Of a DNA stretch of 64,000 nucleotides, positions 16,776 to 25,055 are shown piece by piece. Numbering within the stretch: the stretch's first letter is position 1; each line of letters begins with the position of its first letter. Both the position numbers and the translations under genes were made by a program. The DNA is from Pseudomonas alkylphenolica. Lineage in GTDB: Bacteria > Pseudomonadota > Gammaproteobacteria > Pseudomonadales > Pseudomonadaceae. The stretch lies in contig NZ_JADUCM010000002.1 in assembly GCF_016009175.1 (NCBI RefSeq), forward strand, positions 406,380-470,379. Reading direction: 5' to 3'. A model generated the notes under the pieces. That model saw only the letters and a program-made list of their open reading frames with translations, was not told where the DNA came from and did not search any database.

Positions 16776-18479
16776 CTAGTTCCCTGGCGCCACGCTCAAT
16801 ACTTCTGCCTGTGTGGTCAGGCCGGCAGCCACTTTCTGTTCACCGCTCTGCAGCAAGCTGAGCAGGCCTTCTTCGACGGCCTTCTGGCGCAGCAGGGTAA
16901 GGTCGGTATCGTGGCAAATACCGGCTTTGAAGGCGGTGCTTACTCTCAGCAGCTCATGAATGGCGCTGCGGCCGTGATAACCGGTCTGCCGACACGCGTT
17001 GCAGCCTGCGGCGCTATAGCCGCTCCCTTGGTTCGGTACTTTGCACCGTGTGCAGAGGGTGCGCACCAGGCGTTGAGCCAACACACCGATCAGCCCGGCG
17101 TTGATCAGGTGCGGCGCTACCCCCAGCTCTAGCAAGCGGCTGATCGCACTGCAGGCATCGTTGGTGTGCAGGGTGGATAGCACCAAGTGGCCGGTCAATG
17201 CCGCCTGGAAGGCCACCTGCGCTGTTTCCAGGTCGCGGATCTCGCCGATCATGATGATGTCCGGGTCCTGGCGCAGCAGAGCCCGGGCGCCCTCGGCAAA
17301 GCCCAGGTCGATCGCCGGATGGACCTGCAGCTGGTTGAACCGGGGTTCGACCATTTCAATCGGGTCTTCAACCGTGCACACATTGACCTGAGGCGTTGCC
17401 AGGTACTTCAGGGTGGCGTAAAGGGTGCTGGTCTTGCCGGAGCCGGTCGGCCCTGTGACCAGGATCAGGCCGTGGCGCTGGCTGATCATGGCTTGCCAGC
17501 GTGTCAGGGTGTCACCCGTGAGGCCCAACTGGTGGAAGTCGTGCTGCATCAGGTGCGGGTCGAAGATGCGCATCACCAGCTTCTCGCCGAAGGTGGTCGG
17601 CAGGGTCGACAGGCGCAGCTCAATGTCATTGCCGGCCGGCAGGTGCGTCTTGATCCGGCCATCCTGGGGCCGACGCTTTTCCGCCACGTTCATGCGCCCA
17701 AGGGTTTTCAGGCGGCTGACCACAGCCAAAGTGACTTCAGCCGGAAACTCGTAGACCGGGTGCAGCACGCCATCGATGCGAAAGCGCAATTGCCCCTGGT
17801 CCCGCCTGGGCTCCAGATGGATGTCGCTGGCCCGTTGATCGAAGGCGTACTGCAGCAGCCAGTCGACAATGGTGACGATATGGGCATCCTCATCTTCTGC
17901 TCGTTGGCCTTGCGCGCCCAGTTCGAGCAGGTGCTCGAGATTGCCCGGCGAGGGCAGCCCCCTTTGCTGACGGCTGGCGCCATGGACCGAATGGGCCAGG
18001 TGGAAGAACGCCTGGCTGAACTGGCGAATCTGTACCGGGCTGGCCAGCACATGCCTGATCGGGCGTCGCAGCACCTGGGCCAGGTCCGCTTCCCATGACC
18101 TGACATAAGGCTCGGCGCTGGCCACGGTGATGCCCTGGGCATCATCGGCAATCACCAGGATGCCGTGGCGTTGGGCGAAGGTGGCCGACATCAGCCCCGT
18201 GGTTGCTACCAGGTCGAGTTGCAGCGGATCGATGTGCAGGTACGGCAGCCCGGCGTGCTGACCCAGCCACTGGCACAGGGCTTCCAGGCTCAGGCGCTGG
18301 CCCGGTTGGCGAGGGTCAGGCAGACCCTGGCAGGCAATGTGTTCAAGAGGATGGGAGTTGCTGGCGGGGGCTTGAGCGCGCAGTGCCTGGACAGTGTCCT
18401 GGCTGAGAAGCCGGGCATCAAGCAGGTCGCCCAGTAGGCGCTCGAGCGTCAGCCTGCGGTCCTGTTGGCTGACAGTCAT
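16776..18479 (-). CDS. GspE/PilB-family secretion ATPase (orphan)
   Basis: This 567-residue protein has an N-terminal MshEN-like domain (about residues 60-165) and a C-terminal secretion ATPase domain. Walker A GPTGSGKTST lies near residue 341, followed by the Asp box (CTVEDPIEMVEPRFNQLQVH), Walker B (LLRQDPDIIMIGEIRD) and the His box (TGHLVLSTLHTND). A zinc tetracysteine (CTRC about 473, CNAC about 496) marks the GspE/PilB group rather than PilT. It would power pilus or type II pseudopilus assembly, but no other Gsp or Pil gene is in the window. AAGGA precedes the ATG at 18479. Confidence 0.85.
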   Translation of the reverse strand: MTVSQQDRRLTLERLLGDLLDARLLSQDTVQALRAQAPASNSHPLEHIACQGLPDPRQPGQRLSLEALCQWLGQHAGLPYLHIDPLQLDLVATTGLMSATFAQRHGILVIADDAQGITVASAEPYVRSWEADLAQVLRRPIRHVLASPVQIRQFSQAFFHLAHSVHGASRQQRGLPSPGNLEHLLELGAQGQRAEDEDAHIVTIVDWLLQYAFDQRASDIHLEPRRDQGQLRFRIDGVLHPVYEFPAEVTLAVVSRLKTLGRMNVAEKRRPQDGRIKTHLPAGNDIELRLSTLPTTFGEKLVMRIFDPHLMQHDFHQLGLTGDTLTRWQAMISQRHGLILVTGPTGSGKTSTLYATLKYLATPQVNVCTVEDPIEMVEPRFNQLQVHPAIDLGFAEGARALLRQDPDIIMIGEIRDLETAQVAFQAALTGHLVLSTLHTNDACSAISRLLELGVAPHLINAGLIGVLAQRLVRTLCTRCKVPNQGSGYSAAGCNACRQTGYHGRSAIHELLRVSTAFKAGICHDTDLTLLRQKAVEEGLLSLLQSGEQKVAAGLTTQAEVLSVAPGN

Positions 18480-18578
18480 GTGGCGTCCTTGCCTTGCTGC
18501 CTGAAGGGGTGGCAATCACAAGCTTAGCTGGCTGTGGGGAATAGCAAGGCCCGGATGCGTTTCCAGGCGTTTCCCGGT

Positions 18579-18899
18579 TCAGACCGGGCGATGGGCCAGC
18601 GTCAGACGGACCTCGTCGACACAGATCAGGTTGCGCATTTTTTGTGCGATCAACTCGGCCCGGTGCCAGCTCAGGCCGCCAATCTCGAGCTCTACCTGCA
18701 GCACATCGTCGCACTGGTTCATCACCACCTTGTGGGGCGTCAGGAACTGCAGGGCAAACAGGTTCAGCACCCGGCAAAGGCTGTCTGGCTCGGCTTCGAC
18801 CTGCAATTGGTAGCGCACGTAGCTCAGGGCGCTGCTGGCGGCCCAGACGTCGTCACGCAACGGGGTGGCAGGGCTGTCGAAGCGTTCGAGTGCGCTCAT
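18579..18899 (-). CDS. ACT-like small protein (IlvM-resembling)
   Basis: This 106-residue protein has the beta-alpha-beta-beta-alpha-beta pattern of an ACT domain at about residues 28-102: YQLQVEAEPDSLCRVLNLFALQF, then KVVMNQCDDVLQVELEI, then WHRAELIAQKMRNLICVDEVRLTL. This resembles IlvM, the small subunit of acetolactate synthase II, but no large-subunit gene is here. It is divergent from an Lrp/AsnC regulator, so it may be an amino-acid sensing protein under that regulator. The fold is inferred by eye. Confidence 0.65.
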   Translation of the reverse strand: MSALERFDSPATPLRDDVWAASSALSYVRYQLQVEAEPDSLCRVLNLFALQFLTPHKVVMNQCDDVLQVELEIGGLSWHRAELIAQKMRNLICVDEVRLTLAHRPV

Positions 18900-18984
18900 G
18901 AGATTCTCCGGTTTCAGTGCGAGAGATTTTTACATGCGCAAGCCGGAATTTTTTCTCTAAAATCAGCAGATATGGCGATTTGTT

Positions 18985-18998
18985 GAATTGATCAATTC
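18985..18998. promoter_or_regulatory. Palindrome in the ACT-like / Lrp divergent promoter
   Basis: GAATTGATCAATTC is a perfect 14-bp palindrome 28 bases before the Lrp-family start codon, in an AT-rich spacer. Lrp/AsnC proteins commonly bind AT-rich palindromes in their own divergent promoters, so this may be its autoregulatory operator. Confidence 0.45.
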
Positions 18999-19025
18999 GC
19001 CCTGGTGTATTGAAAGGAAATTATT

Positions 19026-19496
19026 ATGCAAAGCGAGTTGGACGCTTATGACCGACGCATCCTGGCCCTGTTGCAGGAGGATGCTTCGCTTTCCAGTGCG
19101 CAGATTGCCGAGCGGGTAGGGCTGTCGCAGTCGCCTTGCTGGCGGCGGATTCAGCGCTTGAAGGAGGAGGGGGTGATTCGCGGTCAGGTGACCTTGCTCG
19201 ACCGCAAGAAGATCGGCCTGAACACGCAGATATTCGCCGAGGTGAAACTCAACGCCCACGGCCGCTCCAACTTCACCGAGTTCACCGAGGCGATCCGCGG
19301 TTTTGAAGAAGTGCTGGAGTGCTATGTGCTGATGGGGGCGGTGGATTTCTTGCTGAGGATCGTCACCCCGGACATCGAAGCCTACGAACGGTTCTTTTTC
19401 GAAAAGCTGTCGATGGTGCCGGGGATCCAGGAGGTCAACTCGATCGTGGCCTTGTCTGAAATCAAGTCCACGACGAGTCTACCGGTGCTGCGCTAG
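19026..19496 (+). CDS. Lrp/AsnC family transcriptional regulator
   Basis: This 156-residue protein has an N-terminal winged helix-turn-helix (LDAYDRRILALLQEDASLSSAQIAERVGLSQSPCWRRIQRLKEEGVI, residues 5-51) and a C-terminal RAM effector domain (about 70-145). It follows the standard Lrp/AsnC plan and length. AAAGGAA lies 8 bases before the ATG. It is divergent from the ACT-like protein gene, its most likely target besides itself. The ligand, probably an amino acid, cannot be read from sequence. Confidence 0.93.
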   Translation: MQSELDAYDRRILALLQEDASLSSAQIAERVGLSQSPCWRRIQRLKEEGVIRGQVTLLDRKKIGLNTQIFAEVKLNAHGRSNFTEFTEAIRGFEEVLECYVLMGAVDFLLRIVTPDIEAYERFFFEKLSMVPGIQEVNSIVALSEIKSTTSLPVLR

Positions 19497-19499
19497 GGC

Positions 19500-20891
19500 T
19501 TATTTGCGCAGCAGGTGTTTCCAGCCACGGCTCTGGAACACGGCCATGACCTGGTGGGCACGGGCGTCCAGCACCTCGGTGCGCACGTCTGCTTCCACTT
19601 CGTCGCTGATCGGCAGGTTGGCCAGTTCGTGCAGCTTGTTCAGTTCTCCGAACAGGCGGTCCAGGTCCGGGCTTTCCAGCACCTGACGGGCATGGTGCAA
19701 CCAGGCCAGCAGGCGCTCGATACGCGGCAGCTGTTCGGCCAGGTCTTCCGGCTGGCGATGGTACAGCGGCAGGTTCAGCGCCTTGGCCTCGTCAGCCAGC
19801 AGCACGTTCAGCCAGTTGGCCAACTGGGCAGCGCCCTGGCGGTCGCCGCGCTTGTTGCGCTCGACGGTCCAGCCGCGGGCCAGCAGCCAGCGCGAGGTTT
19901 CCAGGGAGAACTGACCCCAGCGGGTGTCGAGCAGCTCTTCGGCGAACTGCTCTGGCGCAGCGCGACGAACGTCTTCGTCGTCGTTGCCGGCCAGCACCAG
20001 TGGGCGCCAGTCTTCGAGCAGGGCATCGAGGCTGCTGCGCAGTGCTGCAGTGGTGGTACGCGGCGCTGCCTGGCCAAGGCTGCTGGCCAGGGCGCGCAGT
20101 TCGGCGAGGGACTGCACCCAGTCTTGCAGCAGGCGCCAGTGGCCGTTGAAGCGATACTGCTCAGCCAGGCGCTGGCTGGCGCCGAGCAGTTGCAGGGCGA
20201 GCGCGGCAAAGGCGTCGTCTACCGACATCTCGGCGCTGAGCTCGCTCGCTGGCAGGCTCAAGGCGTAGCTGGCCGGGTCGAGCAGGCGATAGCCGCGTTC
20301 GGCCTTGCTGATGTCGCAGGGGAACAGCGGCAGGCTGGCGGACAGTTCGGCAGCCAGTTCCAGCAGCGCTTCGGGTTCGCCTTCGCGCAGTTCCAGTTCC
20401 AGCTCGCAGATTTCTTCTTTCTGCTTGCCCGCGACCACTGTGCCCAGGTCCAGGGCTGCTTCGATCACCACCTTGGACTTGCCACGGCCCCAGGCGATTT
20501 CAGCGTATTCGCGGGTGAAGTCGGTGGTGAACAGCGCCTTGATGGTCTTTTTGTCCAGCTCGGCCAGTTCGGCCGGCCAGCACGTGTCGTCGAGCTTCTT
20601 CAGGTCCAGCTTGGCCTTGGGCAGCTCCCACTCGTGTTCGTTGCGCTGCGACAGGCCGGCGACGCTTTGGCCGCGGGTCTTGAGGGTCTGGATGACCACA
20701 TCGCCATCGCGGCGCAGGCGCAGGGCGACCTTGGCTGCAGCCAGGTCACGCTCGGGGGTGTCGAAGTACTGGTTGAGCAGCTCGCGCTGCTGCCAGCCGG
20801 ACTTGTTGCGCTTCTTCAGCAATGGGTGCTCGCGCAGGGCGGCGAGCGTCTCGCGGCTGACGCGCAGTTTGATTTCGGTTTCTTTGTGCAT
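19500..20891 (-). CDS. CYTH and CHAD domain protein (inorganic triphosphatase-like)
   Basis: This 463-residue protein starts HKETEIKLR, where ETEIK is the ExExK motif of CYTH tunnel enzymes (residues 3-7). The CYTH domain extends to about residue 200 with the expected Arg/Lys/Glu strands (YFDTPERDLAAAKVALRLRRDGD, EICELELELREGE). The C-terminal half is a helical CHAD domain (about 225-460). E. coli YgiF has this layout and hydrolyses inorganic triphosphate. CHAD domains bind polyphosphate. I chose the ATG at 20891; the 101 codons upstream in frame lack the family and overlap the argE promoter. Confidence 0.88.
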   Translation of the reverse strand: MHKETEIKLRVSRETLAALREHPLLKKRNKSGWQQRELLNQYFDTPERDLAAAKVALRLRRDGDVVIQTLKTRGQSVAGLSQRNEHEWELPKAKLDLKKLDDTCWPAELAELDKKTIKALFTTDFTREYAEIAWGRGKSKVVIEAALDLGTVVAGKQKEEICELELELREGEPEALLELAAELSASLPLFPCDISKAERGYRLLDPASYALSLPASELSAEMSVDDAFAALALQLLGASQRLAEQYRFNGHWRLLQDWVQSLAELRALASSLGQAAPRTTTAALRSSLDALLEDWRPLVLAGNDDEDVRRAAPEQFAEELLDTRWGQFSLETSRWLLARGWTVERNKRGDRQGAAQLANWLNVLLADEAKALNLPLYHRQPEDLAEQLPRIERLLAWLHHARQVLESPDLDRLFGELNKLHELANLPISDEVEADVRTEVLDARAHQVMAVFQSRGWKHLLRK

Positions 20892-21018
20892 TGCTGGGTA
20901 ATCCAGGCTCGGATGACAGGGAGCGTCTTGGCCGTGCAGTGTACAGGACTCGGCCGCCGACGGTTTATTCCAGGTGCCCGATGGCCCTATGATGGGTTTC
21001 GTCCCGAGGAGAAAGCGC

Positions 21019-22176
21019 ATGCCCTGGCCATCGCTCAAAGACCAGTTTGCCGCGCTGATTGCCGCACCCTCGGTCAGCTGTACCCAACCTGTGCTGGACC
21101 AGTCCAACCGTGCGGTGATCGACCTGCTGGCCGGGTGGCTGGGCGACCTTGGTTTTGACTGCGACATACAACAGGTGAACCCGGGCAAGTTCAACCTGCT
21201 GGCGTCCTATGGCAGTGGCCCGGGTGGTCTGGTGCTGGCCGGGCACAGCGATACGGTGCCTTACGACCCACAGCTGTGGAGTACCGACCCGCTCAAGCTG
21301 ACCGAAGTCGATGGCCGTTGGGTGGGCTTGGGCAGTTGTGACATGAAAGGCTTCTTCGCCCTGATCATCGAGGCCGTGCAGCCGCTGCTGGCCCATGATT
21401 TCAAACAGCCTCTGCTGATCCTTGCCACCTGTGACGAAGAAAGTTCGATGTCGGGTGCCCGTGCATTGGCCGAGGCTGGCCGGCCGCTGGGGCGTGCGGC
21501 AGTGATCGGTGAGCCGACCGGGCTCAAGCCGATCCGCCTGCACAAGGGGGTGATGATGGAACGCATCGACATCCTCGGGCGAAGTGGCCATTCGTCGGAT
21601 CCCAGCCTTGGACACAGCGCGCTGGAAGCCATGCATCAGGTGATGGGCGAACTGATGGGGTTGCGCCGGCAATGGCAGAAGGAATTCAACAATGCCCAGT
21701 TCAGCGTGCCGCAACCGACCCTGAACTTCGGCTGCATCCATGGCGGCGACAATCCCAACCGGATATGCGGGCAATGTGCGCTGGAGTTCGACCTGCGGCC
21801 GCTGCCGGGGATGGACCCGCAGGCCCTGCGTGCGGCCATTCGCCAGAAGCTGGCACCGCTGGCCGAGCAGCATCAGGTGCAGATCGACTACGCGCCGCTG
21901 TTCCCCGAAGTGCCGCCCTTCGAGCAGGCCGCCGATGCGGAACTGGTCAAGGTAGCCGAACGTCTTACCGGTCATCGCGCCGAAGCGGTAGCCTTTGGCA
22001 CCGAAGCGCCTTATCTTCAGCGCCTGGGCTGCGAAACCCTGGTATTGGGCCCCGGTGACATCGCTTGTGCCCATCAGCCGGGCGAGTACCTTGAAATGTC
22101 ACGCTTGCAGCCTACTGTGCGTCTATTGCGTGAACTGATTGAACATTATTGCCTGAGCCCGGTAATTGCCCGCTGA
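21019..22176 (+). CDS. argE: Acetylornithine deacetylase
   Basis: ArgE (385 aa) releases ornithine from N-acetylornithine in arginine synthesis. It is an M20-family dinuclear zinc enzyme: LAGHSDTVPYD (first His, Asp), GSCDMKGFFAL (bridging Asp), CDEESSMSGA (catalytic Glu-Glu) and the C-terminal HQPGEYL ligand are all present. GAGGAG precedes the ATG at 21019. An earlier in-frame start at 20974 is less likely. It is followed after 115 bases by argA, so two arginine genes lie together. Confidence 0.93.
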   Translation: MPWPSLKDQFAALIAAPSVSCTQPVLDQSNRAVIDLLAGWLGDLGFDCDIQQVNPGKFNLLASYGSGPGGLVLAGHSDTVPYDPQLWSTDPLKLTEVDGRWVGLGSCDMKGFFALIIEAVQPLLAHDFKQPLLILATCDEESSMSGARALAEAGRPLGRAAVIGEPTGLKPIRLHKGVMMERIDILGRSGHSSDPSLGHSALEAMHQVMGELMGLRRQWQKEFNNAQFSVPQPTLNFGCIHGGDNPNRICGQCALEFDLRPLPGMDPQALRAAIRQKLAPLAEQHQVQIDYAPLFPEVPPFEQAADAELVKVAERLTGHRAEAVAFGTEAPYLQRLGCETLVLGPGDIACAHQPGEYLEMSRLQPTVRLLRELIEHYCLSPVIAR

Positions 22177-22206
22177 GTTCAGCCGTTTTCCCCAAGGAGA
22201 TTGCGC

Positions 22207-22233
22207 GTGACGCCAAGCCTGTTCCGACGATAA
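22207..22233 (+). CDS. Candidate 8-codon arginine leader peptide before argA
   Basis: AAGGAG at 22194-22199 lies 7 bases before a GTG that opens the frame GTG-ACG-CCA-AGC-CTG-TTC-CGA-CGA-TAA, coding MTPSLFRR. The last two sense codons are both CGA, a rare arginine codon in Pseudomonas. The ribosome-binding site is better than that of argA. Downstream, GAGCGCTGT (22240-22248) can pair, with one bulge, with ACAGGCTC (22277-22284), or ACAG can pair with CTGT (22277-22287) just before the argA start. This is the plan of an attenuating leader, but conservation is unknown. Confidence 0.4.
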   Translation: MTPSLFRR

Positions 22234-22291
22234 CCCTTCGAGCGCTGTGTGCTTTCCCGTTCTTGTCCAATTTTTTACAGGCTCTGTGGTT

Positions 22292-23590
22292 ATGCCCGAT
22301 TACGTCAACTGGCTGCGTCATGCTTCGCCTTACATCAACGCTCACCGGGAATGCACCTTTGTGGTCATGCTGCCCGGCGACGGCGTTGAACATCCCAATT
22401 TCGGCAACATCGTCCACGACCTGGTGCTGCTGCACAGCCTCGGGGTTCGGCTGGTACTGGTGCATGGTTCGCGCCCGCAGATCGAAACCCGCCTGAGCAG
22501 CCGCGGCCTGACTCCGCACTACCATCGCGGCATGCGCATCACTGATGCCGCCACGCTGGAGTGCGTGATCGATGCGGTGGGGCAGTTGCGTATTGCCATT
22601 GAAGCGCGCCTGTCGATGGACATGGCCGCCTCGCCGATGCAGGGCTCGCGGCTGCGCGTGGCTTCCGGCAACCTGGTGACGGCGCGGCCGATCGGTGTGC
22701 TCGAAGGGGTCGACTATCACCACACCGGCGAAGTGCGCCGGGTTGACCGCAAAGGCATCAATCGCCTGCTCGACGAACGTTCGATCGTGCTGTTGTCGCC
22801 TTTGGGCTATTCGCCCACCGGGGAAATTTTCAACCTCGCCTGTGAAGACGTCGCAACCCGCGCCGCCATCGAGCTGGAAGCCGACAAATTGCTGCTGTTC
22901 GGCGCTGAACGCGGCTTGCTTGATGAGCAAGGGCGGTTGGTGCGTGAACTGCGTCCGCAGCAGGTCCCCGCGCACCTGACGCGCCTGGGCAGCGATTATC
23001 AGGGTGAACTGCTCGATGCCGCCGCCGAGGCGTGCCGTGGTGGCGTGGCGCGTAGCCATATCGTCAGTTACGCCGAAGACGGTGCCTTGCTCACCGAACT
23101 GTTCACCCGCAATGGTGGTGGCACCCTCGTGGCCCAGGAGCAGTTCGAGAAGGTGCGTGAAGCGGAAATTGAAGACGTCGGTGGCCTGCTTGACCTGATC
23201 AGCCCGCTGGAAGAGCAGGGCATCCTGGTACGTCGCTCGCGTGAGGTGCTGGAGCGCGAAATCGAGCAGTTCAGTGTGGTCGAGCGGGAAGGCATGATCA
23301 TCGCCTGCGCAGCCTTGTACCCGATCGCAGATTCCGATGCTGGCGAGCTGGCGTGCCTGGCGGTCAATCCCGAGTATCGCCACGGTGGGCGCGGTGATGA
23401 GTTGCTTGAGCGTATCGAGACGCGGGCGCGGGAAATGGGGCTCAATACACTGTTCGTACTGACGACCCGGACTGCGCACTGGTTCCGCGAGCGGGGCTTC
23501 GTCCCAAGCGGGGTCGAGCGGCTACCGGCGGCAAGGGCTTCGCTGTACAACTATCAGCGCAATTCGAAGATTTTCGAGAAGACGTTGTAG
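22292..23590 (+). CDS. argA: N-acetylglutamate synthase
   Basis: ArgA (432 aa) acetylates glutamate with acetyl-CoA, the first step of arginine synthesis. It has the classic two-domain form: an amino-acid kinase-like domain (about 1-290; GVRLVLVHGSRPQIETRL is the binding loop), which takes arginine as feedback inhibitor, and a C-terminal GNAT domain (about 295-432; ELACLAVNPEYRHGGRGDELLERIE is the acetyl-CoA loop). The ATG at 22292 gives the family start MPDYVNWLRHASPYINAH; its ribosome-binding site is weak. Confidence 0.95.
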   Translation: MPDYVNWLRHASPYINAHRECTFVVMLPGDGVEHPNFGNIVHDLVLLHSLGVRLVLVHGSRPQIETRLSSRGLTPHYHRGMRITDAATLECVIDAVGQLRIAIEARLSMDMAASPMQGSRLRVASGNLVTARPIGVLEGVDYHHTGEVRRVDRKGINRLLDERSIVLLSPLGYSPTGEIFNLACEDVATRAAIELEADKLLLFGAERGLLDEQGRLVRELRPQQVPAHLTRLGSDYQGELLDAAAEACRGGVARSHIVSYAEDGALLTELFTRNGGGTLVAQEQFEKVREAEIEDVGGLLDLISPLEEQGILVRRSREVLEREIEQFSVVEREGMIIACAALYPIADSDAGELACLAVNPEYRHGGRGDELLERIETRAREMGLNTLFVLTTRTAHWFRERGFVPSGVERLPAARASLYNYQRNSKIFEKTL

Positions 23591-23596
23591 TTTTTG

Positions 23597-23660
23597 GGGC
23601 TGCTTTGCAGCCCATCGCCGGCAAAGCCGGCTCCCACAGGTGTGGGAGCCGGTTTACCGG
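23597..23660. repeat. REP-type hairpins between argA and spuI
   Basis: GGGCTGC and GCAGCCC form a hairpin at 23597-23613, followed by the REP core CATCGCCGGCAAAGCCGGC and a second hairpin CCGGCTCCCACA/TGTGGGAGCCGG at 23627-23652. It shares its core with the repeats at 16329 and 50157. It lies between convergent genes, where REPs often serve as terminators. Confidence 0.75.
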
Positions 23661-23678
23661 ACCGCCGCGAAGCGGTTG

Positions 23679-25055
23679 TTACACGGTATGCAGGTACCAG
23701 TTGTACTCGAGGTCGGAGATGGAGTGTTCGAACTCCTCCAGCTCACTCTCTTTGCAGGCCACGAAGATATCGATGTATTTCGGGTCGATGTACTTGGCCA
23801 GGATCTCGCTGTCGTCCAGCTCGCGCAGTGCATCACGCAAGTTGTTCGGCAGGCTCTGCTCGTTCTGCTCGTAGGAGTTGCCTTCGGTCGGCTCGCCTGG
23901 TTCAACCTTGTTGGTCAAACCATGGTGAACGCCGGCCAGCACGGCGGCCATCAGCAGGTACGGGTTGGCGTCGGCACCGGCAACACGGTGTTCGATGCGC
24001 ACGGCATCCGGTGAACCGGTTGGTACGCGCAGGGCCACGGTACGGTTGTCCAGGCCCCAGCTCGGCGAGTTGGGTACATAGAACTGGGCACCGAAACGGC
24101 GGTACGAGTTGACGTTCGGGCAGAGGAACGCCATCGACGCCGGTAGGGTCTCGAGCACACCGCCGATCGCGTGACGCAGTGCGGCGTTCTGCTCGGGATC
24201 CTCGCTGGTGAAGATGTTCTTGCCATCTTTGTCCAGCACCGAGATATGGACATGCAGACCATTACCCGCCTGGCCCGGATAGGGCTTGGCCATGAAGGTG
24301 GTGTCCATTTCATGGTCGTAGGCGATGTTCTTGATCAGGCGCTTGAGCAGTACCGCGTAGTCGCAGGCCTTCATCGGGTCGGCAACGTGGTGCAGGTTGA
24401 CTTCGAACTGTGCCGGAGCGCTTTCCTTGACGATGGCGTCGGCAGGAATGCCTTGTTCCTTGGCGCCTTCGAGGATGTCCTGCAGGCAGTCGACGTACTC
24501 GTCGAGGTCGTCGATCAGGTAAACCTGGGTCGAAATCGGGCGTTTGCCGGAAATCGGCGAGCGTGGTGGCTGTGGACGGCCGTTCACGTTCTCCTGGTCG
24601 ATCAGGTAGAACTCAAGTTCAAAGGCGGCGCAGATGGTCAGGCCCAGCTCGTCGAACTTGGTCACGACCTGACGCAGGACTTCCCGCGGGTCGGCAAAGA
24701 ACGGCTCGCCTTCGAGTTCGTGCATGGTCATCAGCAGCTGAGCGGTCGGGCGCTTCTGCCAAGGCTCGTTGGACAGGGTATCGGGGATCGGATAGCAGAT
24801 GCGGTCGGCATCGCCGATGTCCAGGCCCAGGCCGGTACTTTCGACGGTCGAACCGTTGATATCCAATGCGAAGAGGGAGGCCGGCAGGTTGATGCCTTTC
24901 TCGTAAACCTTGTGGAGGCTGGTGCGCTCAATGCGCTTGCCACGCACCACACCATTCATATCTGCAATCAGAAGGTCAACGTAGAGAACCTCAGGATGTT
25001 CCTTAAGGAACGCGTTCGCTTCGTTAAGCTGAACGGCACGCGGGGGTACCGACAT
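23679..25055 (-). CDS. spuI: Gamma-glutamylpolyamine synthetase (glutamine synthetase-like)
   Basis: This 458-residue glutamine synthetase-family enzyme ligates glutamate to putrescine or spermidine using ATP, the first step of the gamma-glutamylation route of polyamine breakdown. FELEFYLIDQE holds the metal-binding Glu pair, NGLHVHISVLDKDG the conserved His loop and NRTVALRVPTG the Arg/ATP loop. It is divergent from the spuB-H genes. The expected spuA amidotransferase gene is absent from the spacer. A CA-rich AACAACAA motif overlaps its ribosome-binding site, suggesting Hfq/Crc control. Confidence 0.9.
   Translation of the reverse strand: MSVPPRAVQLNEANAFLKEHPEVLYVDLLIADMNGVVRGKRIERTSLHKVYEKGINLPASLFALDINGSTVESTGLGLDIGDADRICYPIPDTLSNEPWQKRPTAQLLMTMHELEGEPFFADPREVLRQVVTKFDELGLTICAAFELEFYLIDQENVNGRPQPPRSPISGKRPISTQVYLIDDLDEYVDCLQDILEGAKEQGIPADAIVKESAPAQFEVNLHHVADPMKACDYAVLLKRLIKNIAYDHEMDTTFMAKPYPGQAGNGLHVHISVLDKDGKNIFTSEDPEQNAALRHAIGGVLETLPASMAFLCPNVNSYRRFGAQFYVPNSPSWGLDNRTVALRVPTGSPDAVRIEHRVAGADANPYLLMAAVLAGVHHGLTNKVEPGEPTEGNSYEQNEQSLPNNLRDALRELDDSEILAKYIDPKYIDIFVACKESELEEFEHSISDLEYNWYLHTV

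Noticed and set aside
23720..23740. tRNA-like TTCGAACTCC
   Set aside because: It lies inside spuI and there is no cloverleaf around it. No tRNA was found in the window.
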